From Lentisphaerota bacterium (GTDB taxonomy: Bacteria; Verrucomicrobiota; Lentisphaeria; Victivallales; Victivallaceae): a stretch of DNA of 64,000 nt. This document shows positions 8,664-18,427 of the stretch, piece by piece (position 1 is the first letter of the stretch; every line of letters begins with the position of its first letter). The stretch is taken from the NCBI GenBank assembly GCA_015061805.1, contig SUVV01000006.1, positions 1 to 64,000 on the forward strand. Direction: 5' to 3'. A model generated the notes under the pieces. The model had not been told where the DNA came from, made no database searches, and saw nothing but the letters and a program-made list of their open reading frames with translations. Made by a program: the position numbers and the translations under genes.

Positions 8664-11249
8664 TTATTTTTTCAAACTCTTTTCAAAGTAAGACCAGTAA
8701 TCTTTCCAGAATCCTTTTTCAGGACGATCTTTGAGCGCGAGTTTATCAACGTGACGCTCGAACAATGCAATAAAGAATCCCGGATTTGGCAACTGCTTTT
8801 TGAAGCGGATGGCAACGGTTTTGGCAAATCGGGTACGGGATGAATCCGGCAATGAGTAAAACTTCACTTGCCGCAGGACATCCCGCTCATTACGGCAGGA
8901 GATGCCTTCCGGAGAAACGTTTTCCACCAATGCGACGCTCTTATCAAAGAGAGTAATATCCAGATTGTGATTTTTATTGATATTGCCGAGGCGGCGCTTA
9001 TACAGTTTGAGTACATTCATCTCTTTTTTGACCGCCGCGATAAACTTGGTAAGTTGAGAGAAAATCTTCTTCTCTTCGGCAGTTTGAACGACTGCCAGAC
9101 GGATAAAATCATCGACATCAAGCAGAGCAGTTTCCATTGCCGAATTATCTTCTTCGATCACAGCACGCAGCATTGCTTCTGCCAATTTTTCACCCTGGAT
9201 CAGGCAATCTTTTTTCATTTGCTCAAGTTTTTTTGCCTGCTGTTGCTGAGCAAGTTTATTCTGAGCATCGATTTTGGCAGCAAGTTCTGCGGCTTCGGCG
9301 GCTTTACGCTTCTGTGCTTCGATTTGAGCAAGGCGTTCAGCCTCTGCCTTGGCTCGATTTTCGGCGGCAAGATCAAGTTTTTTGATATAGACGGAACGCA
9401 GTTTTTCTCTGCCGGAAGCACAACGGAGTTTTTCATCCACCGGAGAATAGACTTTGAGGAAACGTTCCACCGCAAGGACTTCGTCTTCGGTTGCCGCGCT
9501 CGGCAGAGTCGGATATACGGCGTCAGCCATTTCAAGGAATTTTTTCCCATCCTGCGGATTGAGCATGCGGAAGTTTATCACATCTTCAAGCGATTTGATG
9601 AATTCCGGGCGGGTGACCGGACCTTTCGGAGCCGGGTCGACGGCAACATCCTGCGGTTTCGCCAACTCAATGGCTTTTGCTTTTGCCGCATCGGCTTTAT
9701 TGCCGAGATAATTTCCGACCGGAGCAAGGAATCCGGGAAGTTTGCCTTTGCTGTCGAGAATCATCACCGTAACCACAAATCCGATTGAAATAACGATCAA
9801 TGCGGTTGCGATCAGCGCAGTCAATTTGAAAGATTTTCCGAATAAATTCATCAACTTTTCGGCAGTTTCTCCGGAAGTTTTTTCGGCTTTCTTTTTGTTT
9901 TTTTCCTTTTTATCTGCCGGCGGAGTTTGCGGTGCAGGCTTCACCGGCACCGCTTCTTTCGGGGTTGCTGCCGGAGCGGCAGGTTTGGCAGCAGGAACCG
10001 CCGGGGCAACCGGTTTGGCTTTGGGAACATCCGGTGAACTTGCAGCAACTCCCGGCGCAGGTGCGGCAGGTTGCGCCTGCGGGATTGCCGGTTTTGCCGC
10101 TGCCGGAGCGGCAGGTTTGGCAGCAGGAACCGCCGGTTTTACTCCATTGAGATTGAGCGAAAGCGGGGCTTTGGCAGGTGCGGGTTTAGCCTCCGTTTTT
10201 GCGGCAGCGGCATTTCCCGATCCGGCTTTGCCGGCAGAGAGTTTGAATTTGGGAACCGCCGCTCCGCCGCCGATTTTAGGTGCGGCAGGTTTCCCGGAGT
10301 CAGCGATAAATTTCTCCAGATCAGCGACCAGATCATCCGGATCCTGATAACGATTTTCCGGTTGGCGGGCCATCATTTTGATAATGATATTGTTCAGAGC
10401 ATCGGGAAGATCGGGGTTCACGGACTTGGGCGGTTCAAGATTGCCTTCGACATGAAGGCGCGGCAGATCGTCCAGCGAATCCGCCACATAAGCATAACGG
10501 CCGGTCACGAACTGATAAAAGGTCGCTCCCAGACTGTAGATGTCGCTCCGGACATCGGTCGGAACTCCGGTGAGCTGCTCCGGACTGATGTACTGCGGAG
10601 TACCGAGAACTTCATCCGAATCATCGGTTTCTTCCTGAACCGTCGATGCAGTACGAGCCAATCCCAGATCCGCCAATTTGGCAAAACCGTTGGCATCCAG
10701 CATGATATTATCCGGTTTGATATCCTGATGAACCAGTTTCTGCTCCCGCCACGCGGCAGAAAGGGCGCGGGCGATATCGCGGACGACTTTGGCGGCCTCT
10801 TTGAATTCCAGTTTACCGCCCTTTTCTTTCAGGATATTTTTGAAAGTATCTCCGCGGACATACTCCATGGCAAAATAAAATATGCCGTCCTCTTCGCCGA
10901 TGGCGTATGCCTGCACCACGTTGGGATGATTGATCTTGGCGGCGGCACGGGCTTCGCGATAGAGGGATTCGACATATTCTTTATCTTCGACATGCTTGTT
11001 TTGCAGAACTTTCAATGCCACATCGCGGTCAAGGGAAATCTGATTGGCGAGGAAAACCACCCCCATACCGCCTTTGCTGATAATGCTTTTTATGCGGAAA
11101 TCACCGAGAACCACCCCGGGACCTACTTTATCTTCTGTAATCTGAAAGTTTTTTCCGCACGCAGGACAAACCACCTCTTTGCAATCGTCAGCAATATCGG
11201 CGGTAAAAGTTTTGCTGCAACTGTCACAATAAAATTTCATACTTGCCAC
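8664..11249 (-). CDS. Ser/Thr protein kinase with N-terminal zinc ribbon, A/P-rich linker, one TM and C-terminal coiled coil
   Basis: FYCDSC...VVCPACGKNF; ISKGGMGVVFLA, VALKVL, VHQDIKPDNIML, LADLGLA, GTPQYISPEQ; TM LTALIATALIVISIGFVVTVMIL. Confidence 0.92.
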   Translation of the reverse strand: MASMKFYCDSCSKTFTADIADDCKEVVCPACGKNFQITEDKVGPGVVLGDFRIKSIISKGGMGVVFLANQISLDRDVALKVLQNKHVEDKEYVESLYREARAAAKINHPNVVQAYAIGEEDGIFYFAMEYVRGDTFKNILKEKGGKLEFKEAAKVVRDIARALSAAWREQKLVHQDIKPDNIMLDANGFAKLADLGLARTASTVQEETDDSDEVLGTPQYISPEQLTGVPTDVRSDIYSLGATFYQFVTGRYAYVADSLDDLPRLHVEGNLEPPKSVNPDLPDALNNIIIKMMARQPENRYQDPDDLVADLEKFIADSGKPAAPKIGGGAAVPKFKLSAGKAGSGNAAAAKTEAKPAPAKAPLSLNLNGVKPAVPAAKPAAPAAAKPAIPQAQPAAPAPGVAASSPDVPKAKPVAPAVPAAKPAAPAATPKEAVPVKPAPQTPPADKKEKNKKKAEKTSGETAEKLMNLFGKSFKLTALIATALIVISIGFVVTVMILDSKGKLPGFLAPVGNYLGNKADAAKAKAIELAKPQDVAVDPAPKGPVTRPEFIKSLEDVINFRMLNPQDGKKFLEMADAVYPTLPSAATEDEVLAVERFLKVYSPVDEKLRCASGREKLRSVYIKKLDLAAENRAKAEAERLAQIEAQKRKAAEAAELAAKIDAQNKLAQQQQAKKLEQMKKDCLIQGEKLAEAMLRAVIEEDNSAMETALLDVDDFIRLAVVQTAEEKKIFSQLTKFIAAVKKEMNVLKLYKRRLGNINKNHNLDITLFDKSVALVENVSPEGISCRNERDVLRQVKFYSLPDSSRTRFAKTVAIRFKKQLPNPGFFIALFERHVDKLALKDRPEKGFWKDYWSYFEKSLKK
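9967..10136. repeat. Two perfect 38-nt direct repeats in the kinase A/P-rich linker (9967-10004 and 10099-10136)
   Basis: GCTGCCGGAGCGGCAGGTTTGGCAGCAGGAACCGCCGG occurs identically twice, 132 nt apart. Confidence 0.85.
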
Positions 11250-11255
11250 CCATCC

Positions 11256-12215
11256 TTAAAAGAAATATTCCAGAATCGCATTCCGGCGCAAATTTTCTGT
11301 ATAAATATCGACAACTTTTTTACGCCGGTCATTTTCGATGATCCGTTTGATTTTATCCTGCACCTCCTGAAAAGATGCGTTGACCGGCCGGTTGTGCTTC
11401 AGCAGTTTGATCCATGCCGTTCCATCCTCCAGTTTCACCGGCCCGTAAACTTTGCCGACAACCGGCTTTTTAAGCGCCATGGCGAATTCGATCCGCATTT
11501 TGCCGGGCTCAATCGCTCCGATGCTGCCATCCCGGGAATCGGCAGAATACTTTTTGACCAATCCGGCAAAACGTCCGGGATCGGCGGCAAGTTCGGCTTC
11601 GATGTTTTGGCAAACGAGGCGATAGTCGGAGCGGAGATTTTCAATTTTCAGCATAGCAAGTTCATAAGTTTCGGTACCGGAGAGTTCTTTGCGGTGTTTT
11701 TCAAAATATTCATATATCTCCTGCGGAGTGGCTTCTCCGGCGATGGCGCCCTGACGTTGAAGCATGTAAAAATAGATCATGCGTTCTTCAAGTTCTTTGC
11801 GGAACTTCTCAAAATCCACTCCGGTGGCAATCAGTTTGCGGCGCAACTCCGACCGGGAACGGCATCCCATGCGAAAAGCCGCCTGATCAAGTTCCTGTTC
11901 AAAATAACTGCTCTGGATTCTGCCCGGTTGTTTGTAATAATCCGCGATGATCAATTTGCGGTTGATGAGTTCGTCGACTGCTTTTTTGCGGATATTGCGG
12001 ATTTCCTGTTCCAGACGTTTGCTTTCAAAAGCGGCGAATGCCTGGATTTCCTGCGGGCGGCTGATCTTCAGAACATCCTGCAAAGAGATCGCTTCACCAT
12101 TTACACTGGCAAGAATAGAGTTGATTTCAGAACTGGAAACCGCTTTGGGAGCCACAGCCCCGGACACCACCTGCCCTGCGATAATCAAAAGCAACAATAA
12201 AACCTTTTTTTTCAT
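11256..12215 (-). CDS. Secreted peptidylprolyl isomerase, parvulin/SurA-like
   Basis: Signal peptide MKKKVLLLLLIIAGQVVSGA; ASVNGEAISLQDVL; FAGLVKKYSADSRDGSIGAIEPGKM rotamase signature. Confidence 0.82.
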   Translation of the reverse strand: MKKKVLLLLLIIAGQVVSGAVAPKAVSSSEINSILASVNGEAISLQDVLKISRPQEIQAFAAFESKRLEQEIRNIRKKAVDELINRKLIIADYYKQPGRIQSSYFEQELDQAAFRMGCRSRSELRRKLIATGVDFEKFRKELEERMIYFYMLQRQGAIAGEATPQEIYEYFEKHRKELSGTETYELAMLKIENLRSDYRLVCQNIEAELAADPGRFAGLVKKYSADSRDGSIGAIEPGKMRIEFAMALKKPVVGKVYGPVKLEDGTAWIKLLKHNRPVNASFQEVQDKIKRIIENDRRKKVVDIYTENLRRNAILEYFF

Positions 12216-12286
12216 AAATCCGCTCCGCTGTATATTAGATTCCATCTAATATAACGCAACATATTACAAATTACAAATGTTTTGAA

Positions 12287-12853
12287 TCAAATCTCGACAA
12301 CAACGCTCCCCTGACGTAAAATCTTTACAGGGTAAACAGTTGTATCGACCACAGTCGAAGCTTTGGATTCCTCCGGGATCATGCCGCCGTCAACAAAGTA
12401 ATCCACACTCCCGGCAAGTTGGGCAAGCGCTTCCTGACAACTGCGGGCATCCGGTTGTCCGGAAGCATTGGCACTGGTTTGAGCCAGCGGTTCATCCAGT
12501 TTTTCAACGATCGCAGCAAGTAAAGGATGATCCGGTATCCGGTACCCTTGAGTTTCCCGGTCAGCCGTTTCCGAAATCAACGTCAGCGCTCCCGGAGTGT
12601 ACCGGGAAATCAGATCCGCTGCGCGATCATTCACAACGACATTGCATTTTTGCAACATCGGAATACCGGAAACAAACCAGCCCAACACTTTGGAAAACGG
12701 CCGCTGTTTCAACTCAAAAATCCGGCGGCATGCCGCTTCATCACTTGCCCGGCAGACCAGAGCGTAAACCGTTTCCGTGGGAACCAGTATCACCGCACCG
12801 GGACGGCGGAGGGTTTCAACCGCTTTCTGAACGATATTCTGAAAATCTTTCAT
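12287..12853 (-). CDS. Sua5/YciO/YrdC-family L-threonylcarbamoyladenylate synthase
   Basis: ILVPTETVYALVCRA, K.RP..K.L, PLAQTSANASGQPD, STVVDTT. Confidence 0.9.
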   Translation of the reverse strand: MKDFQNIVQKAVETLRRPGAVILVPTETVYALVCRASDEAACRRIFELKQRPFSKVLGWFVSGIPMLQKCNVVVNDRAADLISRYTPGALTLISETADRETQGYRIPDHPLLAAIVEKLDEPLAQTSANASGQPDARSCQEALAQLAGSVDYFVDGGMIPEESKASTVVDTTVYPVKILRQGSVVVEI

Positions 12854-12857
12854 CTGC

Positions 12858-14393
12858 TCACTCTTCACTGCAGTTGATGCTGATACGTTCTCCGATATAG
12901 CAGAAACAGGCGGCAAGCAGTGCGCTGATAAACGCATAGACCGCACCGCAAACGATCGCCCGGTCAAATATGGGACTGTTCAGGAGTTTCACAAATGGGA
13001 GTTTGCTTCCGCAACTGGTAATGAAAACGTATCCGAACCAGACGGAAGTTCCGACCAGCATGGTCGTCCAAGCCACATTTTTGCCTGCTTTCGGCACATA
13101 GAGCGCCATCAAAACCGGGATGAAGACGACTACCAGCTGGAATATCCAACTCTTGATCATCAATTCATAAATGCTTTCGACATGGAGAGCAAAGTAAAGC
13201 GCGATCACCGTGAACAATACGGTAGTAATACGGGTGACACTCAGCATGTGGCGCTTCATGAAGTCCGGAGTAAGCGGTTCGAGGATATTGTTGCACATCA
13301 GAGAAGCTCCTGCCAGAAGCGAACTGTCAGCACTGCTCATGATCGCCGCCACCAGCGCCGAGAGGAATATCGTCAGCAATATCGGGTGGATATTGCCCAG
13401 TACGATAAATGCCATGCGCGGCAAGACCTGATTTCCCAAATCACCGCCGATCGAAGCTTCATCAATGCCGTGGTTGCGGAATACCACTCTGGCACAGAAA
13501 CCGATGATGATCGGAATCATGCCGATTATGATATAAAAAAATCCGGACATGATCGAACTCGACACTGCAATACGGTCATCTTTACTGGCAAGCGAACGCT
13601 GTACCAGATCCTGACCGACCATACATCCGAGTCCCATAACGATCCAACTGCCGATGTAGTAGACCACATCATTAAAGTTGCCGACATTGGAGGGAAGCAA
13701 TGAAAGATCCTGCGGAGAAAGCGAATTGAGCAGCGCTTCTGAGCCTCCGGCGAGATTGACCGCGCCCGGCATGATGATGATCAAACCGATGACCATGATG
13801 GAAACCTGAACCACATCAGTAAGCGTGACCGCCCACATGCCGCCGGCACAGGTGTAGAGCAGAACGACGGCGGCACCGATCCAGGTTCCGGTATTGACCG
13901 ACATTCCGGTCAGCATATTGAGAATAGTGCCCAAGCCTTTGAGCTGTGATCCGAGCCAACCGACATAGACCGGGATCATCCATATCGTGGCATAAATTCC
14001 GGCGGCGGTTCCATAGCGGCGCCCGATGATATCAGTAACCGTCATGCAGCCTTTTTTACGGAGCAGACCGACGATAAAAATACCGGCAAAAATCAAACTC
14101 AATGCCGCGCCGAAGGGGTCGGCAAGTACACCGAGCAGACCATCTTTGTAAACCGTTTCCGAAACCCCCATACTGGAACCGGCACCGAACCAGGTCGCAA
14201 GAAGCGTTGCGGTAGCCATCCACAGCGGCAAACGCCGTCCGGCAACCAGGAAGTCGTTCATTTCTTTCACTTTGCGGCTCGACCACCAGCCGATAAACAG
14301 CATGATCGCACAATAAAGCGCCATACCGGCCCACAAAATGATTTTAGTATTGCCCGGCAATTCGACCATACCGGAAGCCATAAGCATATTCAT
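12858..14393 (-). CDS. Sodium:solute symporter (SSS family)
   Basis: 511 aa, ~12-13 TMs; MNDFLVAGRRLPLWMATATLLATWFGAGSSMG; SALVAAIMSSADSSLLAGASL. Confidence 0.93.
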   Translation of the reverse strand: MNMLMASGMVELPGNTKIILWAGMALYCAIMLFIGWWSSRKVKEMNDFLVAGRRLPLWMATATLLATWFGAGSSMGVSETVYKDGLLGVLADPFGAALSLIFAGIFIVGLLRKKGCMTVTDIIGRRYGTAAGIYATIWMIPVYVGWLGSQLKGLGTILNMLTGMSVNTGTWIGAAVVLLYTCAGGMWAVTLTDVVQVSIMVIGLIIIMPGAVNLAGGSEALLNSLSPQDLSLLPSNVGNFNDVVYYIGSWIVMGLGCMVGQDLVQRSLASKDDRIAVSSSIMSGFFYIIIGMIPIIIGFCARVVFRNHGIDEASIGGDLGNQVLPRMAFIVLGNIHPILLTIFLSALVAAIMSSADSSLLAGASLMCNNILEPLTPDFMKRHMLSVTRITTVLFTVIALYFALHVESIYELMIKSWIFQLVVVFIPVLMALYVPKAGKNVAWTTMLVGTSVWFGYVFITSCGSKLPFVKLLNSPIFDRAIVCGAVYAFISALLAACFCYIGERISINCSEE

Positions 14394-14423
14394 TGATCAA
14401 CCAATCCTTGATTTGAGATTAAT

Positions 14424-15899
14424 TCATTTGATTTTGGCAAAACGTTTACGCAATTCCGCTTTGCATTCCTGAAGTCTGGCACAGGATTGATGATTTTTGT
14501 AAAAACAATCCAACGGGTAGCATCCGGAAACCAGTCCATGCCGGGGCGCAGTGGTGCAATCTCCGAAAGTACGGCAGATGCGGCGGATATCCAACTCCTT
14601 GCCGGCGAGCGTATCTGCCGGAATATCCGGGTAAGAAAGCACCAGACGGCCGTAACCGGCAAAATCAGCATTCCCTTCGCGGATGAATTTCTGCATGACC
14701 GGGACAAAGTATTCCTGCAGACAGGTGCAGCCGGAGGTGATGAAGCGCAGTTTGCTTCCGGCGAAACGGGTCTTCAATTCTTTTACCGCCTGAAGCTGAC
14801 GGGCGGCGCCGATGACCGGTTCTTCCGGAGGCAAATAGCCGTCGGAAACCGGATAGTATGCCGGACGCTGAAAATGGGGATTGTAATAGGGGCTGCACGC
14901 AGTGGTGCAGAGCAGTTCGATGCCGTAGGATTGAGCCATTTCGAGCAGTTTGACCGTTTCGGTCAGGTCATAGCCGAGGCCGGTACCGTCACCGGCAAAA
15001 GCATAGCGGTAATTGCCGACACCGATGCCGTTGCGTTCCATCGGGATGCCGACGTGACCGGGGCCGGGTTCAAAGGGCAGACAGTCAAAGAGCGAAAGAC
15101 GGAAAGCAACCGCGATTCCGGGGACTTCAGTCTGAATGCGTTCAACGATCTCCCGGAAAAAGCGGGTGCGGTTTTCAAAATCACCGCCGAATTTTCCCGG
15201 ACGGTCAAACGCGCTCAGGAACTCGTGACCGAGATAACCGTGTGCCATTTTAACATCGACGAACTTGAAACCGGCTTCTTTGGCGAGGCGGGCGGATTCG
15301 ACAAAGCATCCGATGATCCGTTCCACTTCAGCGTCAGAAACCACATTGTCTTTGGAGCAATGGAATTTTTCGTCCAACAGCGGATGAGCGTACGCGGTCA
15401 CAGATTCAAGTTTCGCATCATCGTTGGGATGGCTGAAACGGCCGGAATGGGTCAACTGCAGTCCGATAAAAAGATCGTCGGCAGTGCCGAATTTCGCCGC
15501 ATGGGCAGTGACCATATCATTGTAGAGTTTTTTGAAGTTTCCGACATTGTCTTTGGTCAGCATCATCTGCCGGGTATTGCTTTTGCCGGTGTGAGTGACG
15601 GCACATGCTTCACAACCGAAAAGCAGTTTTGCCCCGGAGGTGGCAAAGTTCAGCCAGCGCCGCCGGGTAAGTTCACTCGGAGAACCGTCCGGGAGACAGT
15701 CCCAGCCTTCCATGGGGAGGATACACCAGCGGTTGCCGATTTCAAAGCCGTAGCAATTGCATTTTTCTGCCAGCGGAGAATTTTCTGCGGCACTAAGGAT
15801 TCTATCGTCAAGATCGAGATCGAGATTGAGATCATTTTTAAGGTGCAAACGGAAGGATTCTGCCGTTTTGAAAGAGGGAATGCGCGGATATTCTGACAT
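14424..15899 (-). CDS. NADH:flavin oxidoreductase / Old Yellow Enzyme family protein with Cys-rich C-terminus
   Basis: ILPMEGWD, GLQLTHSGRFS, FKFVDVKMAHGYLGHEFLSAFDRPGKFGGDFENRTRF, FAGYGRLVLSYPD; C-terminus CRTFGDCTTAPRHGLVSGCYPLDCFYKNHQSC. Confidence 0.88.
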   Translation of the reverse strand: MSEYPRIPSFKTAESFRLHLKNDLNLDLDLDDRILSAAENSPLAEKCNCYGFEIGNRWCILPMEGWDCLPDGSPSELTRRRWLNFATSGAKLLFGCEACAVTHTGKSNTRQMMLTKDNVGNFKKLYNDMVTAHAAKFGTADDLFIGLQLTHSGRFSHPNDDAKLESVTAYAHPLLDEKFHCSKDNVVSDAEVERIIGCFVESARLAKEAGFKFVDVKMAHGYLGHEFLSAFDRPGKFGGDFENRTRFFREIVERIQTEVPGIAVAFRLSLFDCLPFEPGPGHVGIPMERNGIGVGNYRYAFAGDGTGLGYDLTETVKLLEMAQSYGIELLCTTACSPYYNPHFQRPAYYPVSDGYLPPEEPVIGAARQLQAVKELKTRFAGSKLRFITSGCTCLQEYFVPVMQKFIREGNADFAGYGRLVLSYPDIPADTLAGKELDIRRICRTFGDCTTAPRHGLVSGCYPLDCFYKNHQSCARLQECKAELRKRFAKIK

Positions 15900-15904
15900 T
15901 TTTA

Positions 15905-17779
15905 TTAAAACTCCTGATTTTTTCTGTATACATTTTTGGTACGGTAATCCGCCCATATATTCTCAAACCAACCATCGGTTTCCGGGATCGGTCGGCACGG
16001 GACCCAGCGGTGCTGAAACGCTCCATCAGCAAATCGGGTTTCCAACACCTGGTTCCGGAAATCGCAGTTTTCGGCAACGATTTCACCGTTTTTATCCAGC
16101 ACCGCCGCCGAACCGCGGGAACCGGTGCCGGAACGGATTTGGAAAAGTATTGCCGAAAGATATGCCATGTGGGCAAATGCCAATTGCCGGTTGACCAGCG
16201 CCTGAGCATCATATCGGGCAGGATAACCGCCTGCCTCAATGGCGGAATAGAGTTTTTCTGCGTCATCAAGGGCGCTGACGATTTTGTCAGCATTTCTCAA
16301 ATGTCCGGCAAAAAGAGTCATCCGCTGTTGGAGTTCCCGGCGGTCAGCATGAACATCCCGGGAGCCGGAGAGGAATTTTTTCAAATGCGCTTTGACCTTT
16401 TCCGCTTCAGCTTCGGCTTTGCCGATATCGATCTGTTCATCCTGACGGCAATTTGCGATAAATTCCGCAGCCCGGAAAGCTCCCACCTGCCCTGCATTGA
16501 GCGCCGAACCGCCCGGACGGGTGACTCCATGAGAGCCGTTGACCTCTCCGATGGGGAAAATATTGGCAACGGTCGGGGATTCATACCAGATGTTTCCGGC
16601 AAGTCCGCCGTTGTTGTGCTGAGCGCAGACGGCGATTTCCAACATTTCATTTTCGAGGTCGATATTGTGATCTTTGTAGAGAGAGATCGCGCCCGGATTC
16701 ATCTTTTGCAGGCGTTCAAACGGGGTGCCGAAAAGCGCACCGGAACGCTCTAAATAGGTGTAGGCTTCCGCTGAAAGTGCGGAGAAATCCAACCCTTCCG
16801 GATTGGAACGGAAATCAAGGAACACCCGCCGCTTACGCACTGCCGTTTCCTGATGAACCAGCATGTCGATCATCGAAGAGCCTTCCAGCGCCTTGCGAAC
16901 ATCAAAGGGCCACTGGTATCCTTTCAGGAATACCATCGAATTCATCCGCCCGGTGTCATCTTTGTAATAGTCGCGCAGAAATTCTCTTTCATCCGAGCCG
17001 TCGGCTTCGCAGGAAACGAAGCGGGGCAAGACCTGCATGTAGGTTCCGGAAACATTCCAGCGGAATTTGATCGAAGCCATGCCGAATTGGGATTCCGGAA
17101 GATTTTGAGCCAACGCACCTTTTTCCAATGCCAGACCGATCGCTCCGGTGTGACCGCAGGGATAGACGCTCTGCTGATACAATCCGCCGGGACCGCCGAC
17201 AGCAAAAACCGTATTATCGGCAAGGATGGTTTCCAATTCATGAGTTTCACTGTTGAGCGCCACTGCGCCGCAGATTTTCCGGTCACAGCAGATCAATTCT
17301 CCGACGGTGCGCTTTTCGGCGATCTCCACTCCGGCGCGTTTTACAGCATCGATCAACGCCAGACACATCTCTTTTGAGGTGTACGGACCGCAACTGGTGG
17401 CACGTCGCTTGGGGTCATGGTCGGTCTTGTAACCGATGTACTGACCGAATTCGTCGTGAGGAAACGGCACACCGAGATTGACCAGATTCATAAAGCAACG
17501 CACCGACAGCGCTGATTCGATCAGGGCGATGTCGCCATGCACCGAACCGCCGTCAAAGAGTGTTTGGGCAAGCAAGCCGGGAGAATCGGGTTCATTGCCG
17601 TAAATGCCCAATTTGTAATAGGTTTGCTTGTCGCTTCCGGTATTTATGGAGGTTCCGCTGTGCAATCCTTCGGAAAGAAGCAGAACATCCCGGACGCCGT
17701 GTCTGCTCAAATTGAGCGCGGCAGCCAGACCTGCGGCTCCGGAACCGATGACAAGAGTATTGACTTTTCGCATAAGCAA
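15905..17779 (-). CDS. FAD-binding oxidoreductase, fumarate reductase/succinate dehydrogenase flavoprotein-like
   Basis: NTLVIGSGAAGLAAALNLSRHG dinucleotide fold; THELETILADNTVFAVGGPGGLY; HGVTRPGGSALNAGQVGAFRAAEFI. Confidence 0.85.
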   Translation of the reverse strand: MLMRKVNTLVIGSGAAGLAAALNLSRHGVRDVLLLSEGLHSGTSINTGSDKQTYYKLGIYGNEPDSPGLLAQTLFDGGSVHGDIALIESALSVRCFMNLVNLGVPFPHDEFGQYIGYKTDHDPKRRATSCGPYTSKEMCLALIDAVKRAGVEIAEKRTVGELICCDRKICGAVALNSETHELETILADNTVFAVGGPGGLYQQSVYPCGHTGAIGLALEKGALAQNLPESQFGMASIKFRWNVSGTYMQVLPRFVSCEADGSDEREFLRDYYKDDTGRMNSMVFLKGYQWPFDVRKALEGSSMIDMLVHQETAVRKRRVFLDFRSNPEGLDFSALSAEAYTYLERSGALFGTPFERLQKMNPGAISLYKDHNIDLENEMLEIAVCAQHNNGGLAGNIWYESPTVANIFPIGEVNGSHGVTRPGGSALNAGQVGAFRAAEFIANCRQDEQIDIGKAEAEAEKVKAHLKKFLSGSRDVHADRRELQQRMTLFAGHLRNADKIVSALDDAEKLYSAIEAGGYPARYDAQALVNRQLAFAHMAYLSAILFQIRSGTGSRGSAAVLDKNGEIVAENCDFRNQVLETRFADGAFQHRWVPCRPIPETDGWFENIWADYRTKNVYRKNQEF

Positions 17780-17791
17780 GATTCCTGAAAA

Positions 17792-18424
17792 CTAAAATGC
17801 AAAATTGAACAATGGAAAGTGTTTCAGCCATGCGTTGGGATTGGTATTCCACAAGCCGAATTGGAGCCCTTTGCCTTCTGAATAATTGATCAAGCCGGTC
17901 TGGACTCCGAATCCCTGCGGGGGGTCTGCCTGACTGAAGTTGTTTTCGATGACCGCATCCGGCTTCTCCTGATTGATCAGTCCCAATTGCAAACCGTTGT
18001 TATGTTCGGCAAGGTTTACAAACCCAGCCGAAACACCGTAGTTGCGTTCAGCACCGCCTGCGGCAAAAATCGACAAGCCGCGGGATTCATGGCAGACATC
18101 CAGCAAAGAAAAACTCAATCCGCTTTTCTTTTTGTTGAAAGCATGGATCCCGGCAACACTCAATCCGTTGATCTCTTTCTGGTGAACCATGCCGCCGACT
18201 GACATACCGTAAACCGGAGTATTCTGATCGAAAACTCCACCGCCGAAAAACGGCAATCCGGTCAACTGCAGAGGGGTAAAAGAATTATTTACAACCGGCT
18301 TTTTTATCGGCTGAGAGCGAAAAGAGGGCTGGGAGGAAGATGACAGCATCGTCGCCGCCAAAAATCCTCCGGCGCATACGGTCACGATCGCCGCCAGAAA
18401 TCTTTTACGCTTTTTCGCACCCAT
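17792..18424 (-). CDS. Exported protein with LA_2272-like surface repeats
   Basis: N-terminal TM/signal; iterated NGLSVAGIHAF, SGLSFSLLDV, RGLSIFA, NGLQLGLIN, FGVQTGLINYSEGKGLQFGLWN. Confidence 0.65.
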   Translation of the reverse strand: MGAKKRKRFLAAIVTVCAGGFLAATMLSSSSQPSFRSQPIKKPVVNNSFTPLQLTGLPFFGGGVFDQNTPVYGMSVGGMVHQKEINGLSVAGIHAFNKKKSGLSFSLLDVCHESRGLSIFAAGGAERNYGVSAGFVNLAEHNNGLQLGLINQEKPDAVIENNFSQADPPQGFGVQTGLINYSEGKGLQFGLWNTNPNAWLKHFPLFNFAF

Positions 18425-18427
18425 TGA

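Noticed and set aside
9742-10347. Gly/Ala-rich 201-aa ORF, collagen-like at first sight
   Set aside because: It is the complement of the A/P-rich linker of the kinase gene.
10071-12200. 709-aa plus-strand ORF spanning kinase and PPIase genes
   Set aside because: Antisense to two confident genes, no motif or start context.
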